Below, in pieces: positions 6,855 to 16,248 of a stretch of DNA of 20,041 nucleotides (its first letter is position 1; every line of letters begins with the position of its first letter). The position numbers and the translations under genes are program-made. The notes under the pieces were generated by a model. The model worked only from the letters and a program-made list of their open reading frames with translations, was not told the DNA's origin and searched no databases. Source of the stretch: JBECKR01 sp040235415 (GTDB taxonomy: Bacteria > Acidobacteriota > Polarisedimenticolia > Polarisedimenticolales > Polarisedimenticolaceae); the NCBI GenBank assembly GCA_040235415.1, contig JBECKR010000402.1:1-20041 (forward strand), written 5' to 3'.

Positions 6855-8111
6855 ATGACGCCGAGGGTCGTCCGACGAACGGTTCCGGGGGTTCTCGCCG
6901 TCGCGATCGCGGCGGGGCCCGCGCTCGGCTGTCGCGGGGGTCTCGAAACGAGCAGCGCCCCATCGGCGGGAACCCTGCGATTCGTCTCCGGCGACCGCGC
7001 CCTCGAGATTCCGTTCGACGACGACTTCAACCTCGTGTTTCTCGAGGTACGGGTCAACGGCTCCCAGCCGAGATCGTTCCTGCTGGACACGGGGTTCGAC
7101 ACGAGCGTCCTGAACGCCGATCGGATCGAGGAGCTGGGGCTCGTTCCCCTGGGCAAGGAGGCCGTCGCGCAGCCGGGCGGCACGGTCGAGACGACGCGGC
7201 TCGAGGGCGTTCGATTCGAGCTGCCCGGGGTCGAGTTCGGCTCCGGCCCGATCCAGGCCGTGCCGCTCACGGGCCTCGAGCCGTTCGTCGGCCGTCGCGT
7301 GGACGGCATCCTCGGTCATGACTTCGTGAGCCTCGCGGTCGTCGAGCTCGACTACCCGCGGCGCGTGCTGCGGCTCTACGACCCCGCCGGTTTCCGAGCC
7401 GCCGAAGGCGCGGTCGCGCTGCCGGTCACGGTCGAGGCGAGCGAGCCGTTCGTCGACCTGACGCTCGTTCGGCTCGACGGCGCGAGCGTCACCGGGCGGT
7501 TCAAGATCGACACCGGCAGCATGGACGTCGCGGGGCTCAACCGGAACTTCACCGACGAGAACGCGCTGGTCGCGGCGAACCAGGCCCGCGTGCCGATCCC
7601 GGGGCTGGCGGTCGGCGGCGAGACGAAAGGGTATCTCGTGCGGTTCGCCGCGATGAGGTTCGGCCCGTTCGATCTGCCGTCGCCGGTGATCGGCGTCACG
7701 ACGGACTCGGCGGGATTCGAGGATCGTGCGAACGCCGGAACGATCGGCGGGGATCTGCTGCGGCGGTTCCGAGTCACCTTGGACTACGCACACGGGCGCA
7801 TGCTGCTCGCGCCGGCGACGGAGATCGGGGCGCCGTTCGAAGTCGAGTCGTCGGGCCTGTGGGTCGTCACCGAGGGAATGGACTACCGCAGGTTCCGAGT
7901 TCGACTCGTGCTTCCCGGCTCGGCGGCGGAGGACGCCGGCGTCCGCGCCGGCGACGAGATCACCGCGCTCGACGGCGTGCCGGCGGAGAACCTCCGGCTG
8001 GCGCAGATCTGGCGGGCGCTTCGAGGCCCGGACGGGTCGGTCGTGCGTCTCGGCATGCGGCGCGACGCCGAAACGCGCGACGTCGCGCTCACGCTCCGCC
8101 CGCTCCTCTGA
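6855..8111 (+). CDS. Lipoprotein with tandem retropepsin-like domains and PDZ
   Basis: ATG at 6855 follows GAGGAGG. The 418-residue protein has a lipobox (PALGC, Cys26). Two aspartyl-protease-like halves follow: D78-T-G in 'FLLDTGFDTSVLN' and D219-T-G in 'KIDTGSMDVAGLN', each followed by hydrophobic-glycine segments ('GILGHDFV', 'GTIGGDLL'). The C terminus (about 340-415) is a PDZ domain with 'GSAAEDAGVRAGDEITALDG'. Two DTG motifs in one chain could form a single pepsin-like active site without dimerisation. The protein is probably anchored in the envelope and processes or binds periplasmic proteins. Proteolysis is inferred from the motifs. It is convergent with the S9 peptidase across a palindromic element. 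Confidence 0.9.
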   Translation: MTPRVVRRTVPGVLAVAIAAGPALGCRGGLETSSAPSAGTLRFVSGDRALEIPFDDDFNLVFLEVRVNGSQPRSFLLDTGFDTSVLNADRIEELGLVPLGKEAVAQPGGTVETTRLEGVRFELPGVEFGSGPIQAVPLTGLEPFVGRRVDGILGHDFVSLAVVELDYPRRVLRLYDPAGFRAAEGAVALPVTVEASEPFVDLTLVRLDGASVTGRFKIDTGSMDVAGLNRNFTDENALVAANQARVPIPGLAVGGETKGYLVRFAAMRFGPFDLPSPVIGVTTDSAGFEDRANAGTIGGDLLRRFRVTLDYAHGRMLLAPATEIGAPFEVESSGLWVVTEGMDYRRFRVRLVLPGSAAEDAGVRAGDEITALDGVPAENLRLAQIWRALRGPDGSVVRLGMRRDAETRDVALTLRPLL

Positions 8112-8119
8112 TCCCGAGC

Positions 8120-8187
8120 GGGGACGTTTCCCGAAACGGCCTTTTGGGGACAGCTGTCCCCAAAACGGGGGTTTGGAAAACGTCCCC
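8120..8187. repeat. Nested palindromic element, compact copy (68 bp)
   Basis: GGGGACGTTTCCCGAAAC at the left (8120-8137) pairs with GTTTGGAAAACGTCCCC at the right (8171-8187) apart from small differences. The centre, 8142-8165, is a perfect 24-bp palindrome around GGGGACAGCTGTCCCC. The element nearly fills the 80-base gap between two convergent genes and ends four bases before the stop of the S9 peptidase. It could therefore also act as a bidirectional terminator, although no T-tract follows. Confidence 0.88.
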
Positions 8188-8191
8188 GAAG

Positions 8192-10414
8192 TCACTCCTC
8201 GAGGTTGCGCTTCCAGAACTCGAGCATCTTGTCGAACAGGTGGATGCGCGCCGGGCGGTCCTTGATGGTGTGCTTGCGCATCGGGTACATCATGAGGTCG
8301 AACGGCTTGCGCGCCTGGACGAGCGCCTCGACGAACGCCCAGGAGTGCTGCGGATGGACGTTGTCGTCGCCGGTGCCGTGCACCAGCAGCAGCCGACCGT
8401 GGAGGTCCTTGGCGCGGGCGACGAGCGACGTCTCGGCGTACCCCTCGGGGTTGTCGGCGGGCGTCTTCATGTACGCCTCGGTGAACTTCGAGTCGTAGAA
8501 CCGCCAGTCGACGTTCGGCGCCACCGCGATACCGGCGCGGAACTCCTGCGAGCGCGTCATGAGCATCAGGGTCGAGGTTCCGCCGCCGCTCCAGCCCCAC
8601 ACCCCGACGCGCTCGGGGTCGGCCCACGGCTGCGCCTTGACCCACCGCACCCCGGCCAGGAAATCCTTCAGCTCGACGTCGCCCCAGGCCTTGCGGGCCA
8701 CGAGGTTCTCGAGCGTCTTGCTGATGCCGGTCGCGCTGCGCGGGTCGACGCTCATCACGACGAAGCCCTCGCGCACCAGGATCTGGTCGAACGGAGAGTT
8801 CTCGGCGAACGAGTAGTTCCACGCGTCCTTGACGGTCGGCGCCGACGGCCCGCCGTAGAGGTACAGGATCACCGGGTAGCGCCGCCCGGGCTCGAGCCGC
8901 TTCGGCTTCACGAGGCGCACCGGCAGCGGGAAGCCGTCGTCGGCCGGCACGGTCAGGAGCTCGGGGCACTGCCAATCGAGCCGCGCCTCGAGATCCTCGG
9001 CCGCCGCGCCGAGCACCGCGCGCCGCGCGCCGTCGCCGTCGTGCAGGGTCAGCGACGGCGGGGTGCAGTGCGCCGACGCGGCGTCGACGTACGCGCTGCG
9101 CCCGGCGTTGAACGTCACGCGGTGGACGCCGTCCTCCTTCGACACCCGCTCCATGCCGCGGCCGTCGAGCCCGACGCGGTACAGCTGCCGTTCGACCGGC
9201 GACTTCGCGAGCGCCGTGAAGTACACCCGCCCGTGCGCCTCGTCGACGAACGCCGAGCCGAGCGCCTCGCCGTAGAACGAGTCCGGCCCGCGAACCGACC
9301 AGTCGCCCTCGGTGATCCGGTTCAGCAGCTTGCCGGCGTCGTCGTAGAGGTACAGATGCGTGTGCCCGTCGCGCTCCGACGACCACACGAAGCGCTTGCC
9401 GCCGTCGAGGAACTGCAGCTCGTGCTGGTCGACCCAGCCGTCGTCGTGCTCGGTCAGGATCCGGGACGCCTCGCCGGTCGCGCGGTCGACGAGGTACAGG
9501 TCGAGGCGGTCCTGCATGCGGTTCGTGACCTGGACCGCGACCCGCTTGCCGTCCGGCAGCCAGGTCACGCCCACGACGTACTCGTACGGCATCGCCTCGC
9601 CCGGCACGAACACGGCCGGCCCGCCCGCGGCGGCGACGAGCCCGACGCGGACGATCGGGTTGCGGTCCCCGGCCTTCGGGTAGCGCTGGCGCTCGACCCG
9701 CGGCGCCGCCGGGCGGTAATCCGGAAACACCGCGACGTCGACCCCCGACTCGTCGGTCCTCAGGAACGCGAGCGTCCGCGAGTCCGGCGACCACCAGTAC
9801 GCCGCGTCGCGATGGTCGAGGATCTCCTCCCAGTACACCCAGCTCGGCGTGCCGTTGAGGACGGTGTCGGAGCCGTCGCCGGTGAGCCTCGTCTCGGCGC
9901 CATGGCCGACGTCGACGGTGTAGAGGTCGTGGCCACGCACGAACGCGACGCGCGTCCCGTCGGGCGAGATCGACGCCGCCTCCTCGGGCTCCGGCGTGCG
10001 GGTCAGCCGCGCGAACCGCGACGCCGGGAGGTCGAGCACGAACAGGTCGCCGCCCAGGACGTACACCGCGCGGCGGCCGTCGTCCGAGAACGCCTCGGGC
10101 CACGCCAGCCCCTTCGGCCGGTCGGCCGGGGCGAGCTCGTCCTCGAGGCTCGCGAGCGCCGCGGCGGCGTCGACCGCCGCGGTGCGCCGGCCCGTCGCGG
10201 TCGCCCAGCGCTCGATCGTCCGAGCCTCCTCGGGCCGGGTCTCGTCCATCAGCAGGACGTCGCCCGCCTTCGTCCACGCGAACTGCGGCAGCTTCGTCGC
10301 GTTCTCGCCCGCGTCGCTGTAGATCCACTCGACCGTGGGCGGGGCCGGCTCGGCGGCGATGGCGGGCATGACCGCGAGGAGCAGCGCGGCCGTGAGCGGG
10401 GCGGCTCGTCTCAT
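8192..10414 (-). CDS. Secreted S9 peptidase, dipeptidyl peptidase IV-like
   Basis: The ATG at 10412-10414 has AAGGGAGA upstream and begins a signal peptide (MRRAAPLTAALLLAVMPAIAA). The 740-residue length is standard for DPP-IV. An N-terminal beta-propeller contains 'WVYWEEIL', whose Glu196-Glu197 match the paired glutamates that bind the substrate N terminus in DPP-IV. The C-terminal alpha/beta-hydrolase domain has the nucleophile in GWSGGG (Ser609), the Asp in 'GTGDDNVHPQ' (683-684) and the His in 'RKHTIK' (His715), with spacings close to the human enzyme. It should release N-terminal dipeptides, often X-Pro, from peptides in the periplasm. A palindromic element lies directly behind its stop. 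Confidence 0.95.
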   Translation of the reverse strand: MRRAAPLTAALLLAVMPAIAAEPAPPTVEWIYSDAGENATKLPQFAWTKAGDVLLMDETRPEEARTIERWATATGRRTAAVDAAAALASLEDELAPADRPKGLAWPEAFSDDGRRAVYVLGGDLFVLDLPASRFARLTRTPEPEEAASISPDGTRVAFVRGHDLYTVDVGHGAETRLTGDGSDTVLNGTPSWVYWEEILDHRDAAYWWSPDSRTLAFLRTDESGVDVAVFPDYRPAAPRVERQRYPKAGDRNPIVRVGLVAAAGGPAVFVPGEAMPYEYVVGVTWLPDGKRVAVQVTNRMQDRLDLYLVDRATGEASRILTEHDDGWVDQHELQFLDGGKRFVWSSERDGHTHLYLYDDAGKLLNRITEGDWSVRGPDSFYGEALGSAFVDEAHGRVYFTALAKSPVERQLYRVGLDGRGMERVSKEDGVHRVTFNAGRSAYVDAASAHCTPPSLTLHDGDGARRAVLGAAAEDLEARLDWQCPELLTVPADDGFPLPVRLVKPKRLEPGRRYPVILYLYGGPSAPTVKDAWNYSFAENSPFDQILVREGFVVMSVDPRSATGISKTLENLVARKAWGDVELKDFLAGVRWVKAQPWADPERVGVWGWSGGGTSTLMLMTRSQEFRAGIAVAPNVDWRFYDSKFTEAYMKTPADNPEGYAETSLVARAKDLHGRLLLVHGTGDDNVHPQHSWAFVEALVQARKPFDLMMYPMRKHTIKDRPARIHLFDKMLEFWKRNLEE

Positions 10415-10481
10415 GGGGGGGTCTCCCTTCCCGGGCTTCGCCGGGCGGACGCGCGCCGGCGGGAGCCGCATCGTAGCGCGG

Positions 10482-10524
10482 TTTCCTCCGCTTTCGCTTG
10501 CTCGCCGGACGGAGCGGAGGGAAA
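10482..10524. promoter_or_regulatory. Imperfect inverted repeat between divergent genes
   Basis: TTTCCTCCGCT (10482-10492) and AGCGGAGGGAAA (10513-10524) are complementary apart from one extra G. They lie midway between the divergent starts of the S9 peptidase and the C58-like protease. It could be an operator or a hairpin in the leader of the forward gene. No clear promoter hexamers accompany it. Confidence 0.3.
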
Positions 10525-10563
10525 CTCGTGGGATCGGCTTTCGAGCATGGGAGAACGAGGACG

Positions 10564-11214
10564 ATGAAGTTCCAGGACTGGCTGAACCGCGACGCGAGCA
10601 CGCCCTGGCCGTACCAGCAGGTCGACCTGATCGCGCGCCGGGCCGACGACCAGGAGGACCCCGGCGGGGTCTGTTTCCGGCTGGCGTTCAAGTGGGTCGC
10701 CTGCCAGGTCTACGACCGGGCGTTCAAGTTCGAAGTCTCCGAAGCGAACGCCGAGAAGATCGTCGCGAAGCAGGGCGTCTACCTCAAAGCGATCGCGCCC
10801 TACGAGCAGCGCGTCGGCCCGGGCACGGCGTTCCGCGGCGACCGTTACGAGCGCTTCTTCACGAACGTCGACCGCATCAGCACGAACCTGCTCAACGTCT
10901 GGGGCCGCAAAGCGAACCGCTACAACCTGACGTTCCGCTCGACGCGCGCGCGCGAGCTCGTCGGGCGGCCCGAGTTCGCTCGCGACGTCTCGATGGTGAT
11001 CGGCCTGTACGGCAAGGAGCCGACGCCGTGGGCGCACGCGACCGCGTTCCACCGCAAGGGAACCCAGGCGAAGTACTTCGATCCGAACGGCGGAGAGTTC
11101 GACTGCGAGCCGGGCGACCCGGTGGCCGAGATGATCCGGAAGGACGTCAAGCGCTACGCGACCGACGGGTACAGCCTCGACGAGTTCGCGCTGTACGTCG
11201 TGACCGGCTCCTGA
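10564..11214 (+). CDS. YopT/AvrPphB-type (peptidase C58-like) cysteine protease
   Basis: The ATG at 10564 follows a weak CGAGGA; an in-frame ATG at 10498 would add 22 unconvincing residues. The 216-residue protein shows a Cys-His-Asp triad in the order and context of the C58 family: Cys37 in 'GGVCFRLAFKW', His158 in 'WAHATAFHR' and Asp173 in 'YFDPNGGEF'. YopT and AvrPphB are effectors that cleave host proteins or themselves. No signal peptide, membrane segment or fused carrier domain is visible, so this is a compact stand-alone enzyme. The region between Cys and His (about 60-150) is Arg/Lys- and aromatic-rich. No secretion genes are nearby. Assignment rests on motifs, and activity and target are unknown. 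Confidence 0.7.
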   Translation: MKFQDWLNRDASTPWPYQQVDLIARRADDQEDPGGVCFRLAFKWVACQVYDRAFKFEVSEANAEKIVAKQGVYLKAIAPYEQRVGPGTAFRGDRYERFFTNVDRISTNLLNVWGRKANRYNLTFRSTRARELVGRPEFARDVSMVIGLYGKEPTPWAHATAFHRKGTQAKYFDPNGGEFDCEPGDPVAEMIRKDVKRYATDGYSLDEFALYVVTGS

Positions 11215-11215
11215 C

Positions 11216-11233
11216 CCGGCGACGGAGCGCCGG
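11216..11233. terminator. Hairpin between convergent stops
   Basis: CCGGCG (11216-11221) and CGCCGG (11228-11233) form a perfect six-base-pair GC stem with a six-base loop, exactly between the stop codons at 11212-11214 and 11240-11242. An outer CTGAC/GTCAG pair (11211-11215, 11239-11243) could extend it. No T-tract is present, so it is only a candidate bidirectional terminator. Confidence 0.35.
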
Positions 11234-11239
11234 CGAGCG

Positions 11240-11578
11240 TCAGACGCGGTTCCTGAGCGCGGCGCGCGCGGCCTCGCCGCCGCCGTCGAGGTAGGGACAG
11301 CCGGTGCCTCCCTCGTTCTCGCCCGGCTCCGGCGCGGGCGCGGCGTGGCGCCGTTCGAGGTACGGGCAGCCCCGCCCCTCGGGACCGGCCTCGCCGCGGA
11401 GATAGGGGCAGCCCTGGCCCTCCTCGGCGGTCATGGCGTGCGGGTACGGCGCGGCGACCGCGGCCGTGGGTCCCGCCGCCCACGCGGCGTAGACGTTGCG
11501 GGAGAGCGCCACCGCCGGCACGAGGAGCACGATCAGGAACGCGAACAGCGCGATGCGGCTCACGACGGCGTTTCTCAT
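11240..11578 (-). CDS. Small membrane-anchored protein with three GCPYL motifs
   Basis: The ATG at 11576-11578 follows GGGAGGT and begins a hydrophobic segment (about 8-25) that can be a membrane anchor or uncleaved signal. The rest of the 112-residue protein is low-complexity Ala/Gly/Pro/Glu sequence holding three copies of Gly-Cys-Pro-Tyr-Leu: 'GQGCPYLRG', 'GRGCPYLERR' and 'GTGCPYLDGG', spaced about 16 and 26 residues apart. These are the only cysteines, each followed by Pro. Cys-Pro dipeptides occur in heme-regulatory motifs, and three exported Cys could also bind a metal or an iron-sulfur cluster. I do not recognise the family, and function is unknown. It has its own promoter-like sequence with a palindrome, and the upstream gene on this strand ends with a strong hairpin. 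Confidence 0.72.
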   Translation of the reverse strand: MRNAVVSRIALFAFLIVLLVPAVALSRNVYAAWAAGPTAAVAAPYPHAMTAEEGQGCPYLRGEAGPEGRGCPYLERRHAAPAPEPGENEGGTGCPYLDGGGEAARAALRNRV

Positions 11579-11601
11579 GGCGACCTCCCGGGCCGGATTC
11601 G

Positions 11602-11627
11602 GTGGACGGTTCGTGTCCACTATTGTA
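11602..11627 (-). promoter_or_regulatory. Promoter -10 box and palindrome before the GCPYL gene
   Basis: On the reverse strand TACAAT (complement of 11622-11627) matches five of six -10 consensus bases. It predicts a start near 11615 and a leader of about 37 bases. A perfect palindrome GTGGAC-N7-GTCCAC (11602-11607, 11615-11620) covers the predicted start site, a usual place for a repressor. No good -35 hexamer is visible, so an activator or another sigma factor may be needed. Confidence 0.45.
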
Positions 11628-11643
11628 CCGAGCCCGGTTCACC

Positions 11644-11672
11644 GGGGCCGCCGTTGTTTTCCCGGCGGCCCC
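11644..11672 (-). terminator. Strong GC hairpin after the Asp-box protein gene
   Basis: GGGGCCGCCG (11644-11653) and CGGCGGCCCC (11663-11672) form a perfect 10-base-pair stem with a nine-base loop, 28 bases downstream of the stop of the reverse-strand gene at 11701. There is no clear T-tract after it on that strand, but stem strength and position fit a terminator separating this gene from the GCPYL gene. Confidence 0.6.
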
Positions 11673-11700
11673 GCGATCTCGAGAAACCGCCGAGCTCCGC

Positions 11701-14979
<3,279 letters not shown>

Positions 14980-14995
14980 CTCTCTCTCCGTCTCC

Positions 14996-15087
14996 GGGGA
15001 CGTTTTCCGAAACGCCGTTTCGGGGACAGCTTACGACGCGGACGAAGACATACGTGTCCCCGAAACGGGGGTTTGGGAAACGTCCCC
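14996..15087. repeat. Nested palindromic element, long-loop copy (92 bp)
   Basis: The left end GGGGACGTTTTCCGAAAC (14996-15013) and right end GTTTGGGAAACGTCCCC (15071-15087) pair apart from small differences. Inside, CGTTTCGGGGACA (15016-15028) and TGTCCCCGAAACG (15055-15067) are perfect 13-bp inverted arms around a 26-base loop of unrelated sequence. The element nearly fills the 115-base gap between the MscS stop and the Asp-box gene's Shine-Dalgarno. Its right end is seven bases from the MscS stop, the same side and orientation as the copy behind the S9 peptidase. Confidence 0.88.
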
Positions 15088-15094
15088 GGGGGGG

Positions 15095-16015
15095 TCACGA
15101 GCCGCCGGCGCCGGGCTTGCCCTCGGCGCGGTTGTCGTAGAAGCGGGTCGTGGGGTAGGCGAAGTCGATCTCGGGGCAGTCCGCGAACGCCGCCAGGATC
15201 GCCTCCCAAACCGCCTGCTGCGCGGAGCGGCGCCGGCGCGGCTCGCTCAAGAAGCGCATCGTGAGGCGCACGCCGCTGTCGACGACGCTCGTGTACACGA
15301 TCGGCGTCAGCTTGCCGTAGAAGATCATGAACCGCCGGCTCGCCTCCCGCAGCGCGTCCTGCGCCGGCTCGCTCAGGTGCGCGGCGTGCTCCTCGGCGAT
15401 GCGGCTCAGGATCGCCTTCGCCTCGCGCCAGTCGCTCTCGAACGTCACGACGACCGAGATCTCCTCCCAGAGGTACTGGAACCCGCGGGTGTAGTTCGCG
15501 AGCGTTTCCGTGAACACGCGGCCGTTCGGGACGTGGATGATCCGCCCGGTGCTGTGGTCGGCCTCGACCCAGTTGCCGATCTCCATCAAGGTGAACTGGA
15601 ACACGCGGATGTCGATGACGTCGCCGCGGACCTCGCCGATCTGGATGCGGTCGCCGAGCGCGAACGGCGTCCGCCACAGGATGAAGATCCAGCCCGCGAA
15701 CGACTTCACGAGGTCCTGGAGCGCGATCGCGAGGCCGGCCGACAGCAGGCCGAGGTAGGTCGCGAGCGACTGGAACCCCTGGAACCAGACCCGCCCGACG
15801 AGGAACGCCCCGAGCGTCACCGAGACGTAGGTCGCCGACTTCCGCCAGCGGTAGCGCACGCGGACGTCGTCCGTCCTCCGGAACACGAAGAACAGCACGA
15901 CCCGCCGGACCGCCCCGAGCAGCAACACGATCGCGAGCGTGATCGCGAGGCGCCACAGCACGTCGACGTCGACGCCGGTCCACGCGGCGACCCGTTCGAG
16001 AGCGTCCTGGATCAA
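15095..16015 (-). CDS. MscS-family mechanosensitive ion channel
   Basis: The start is a TTG at 16013-16015 with GAGGGG six bases upstream; no better ATG or GTG precedes the first membrane segment. The 306-residue protein has three predicted transmembrane helices at about 20-45, 60-80 and 85-108. The third, pore-lining helix ('LSAGLAIALQDLVKSFAGWIFIL') runs into the conserved beta domain ('FALGDRIQIGEVRGDVIDI' and 'IIHVPNGRVFTETLANYTRG'). The C-terminal alpha/beta domain follows. The channel should open under membrane tension to relieve hypo-osmotic shock. The size is close to E. coli MscS. It is the first gene of a reverse run, with the Asp-box gene 115 bases downstream. Confidence 0.95.
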   Translation of the reverse strand: MIQDALERVAAWTGVDVDVLWRLAITLAIVLLLGAVRRVVLFFVFRRTDDVRVRYRWRKSATYVSVTLGAFLVGRVWFQGFQSLATYLGLLSAGLAIALQDLVKSFAGWIFILWRTPFALGDRIQIGEVRGDVIDIRVFQFTLMEIGNWVEADHSTGRIIHVPNGRVFTETLANYTRGFQYLWEEISVVVTFESDWREAKAILSRIAEEHAAHLSEPAQDALREASRRFMIFYGKLTPIVYTSVVDSGVRLTMRFLSEPRRRRSAQQAVWEAILAAFADCPEIDFAYPTTRFYDNRAEGKPGAGGS

Positions 16016-16248
16016 CCGGGTCCCCTCGGCGGCGCGAGCACGTCGCCGCCACGCCGGAATCGTATCAGGGCCCGGTTCCGAAACGGCGGCCCACCTGTTC
16101 CGGTAGGGGTGGACTCCCGCTCGCCGCTCCCGGTCGCACGCCGCTACCGGATCACGTGGTGCGCCCCGGAGCGCTCCGCGATGGAGTACGGGAAGCCGCG
16201 TCCGCCGCGCCCGACGCCGGGCGCCCGACGCGACGGGAGGGGCAGGTC

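Noticed and set aside
6192..10691. A reverse-strand open frame of about 1500 codons spanning several genes
   Set aside because: It is an antisense or out-of-frame shadow caused by the high GC content. Its translation is Arg/Pro/Gly/Ala-rich with no recognisable domain, whereas the overlapping frames encode clear protein families.
16055..16075. Possible -10 (TACGAT on the reverse strand) for the MscS gene
   Set aside because: No -35 at a workable distance. In the 233-base gap 16016-16248 I see no other convincing regulatory site.
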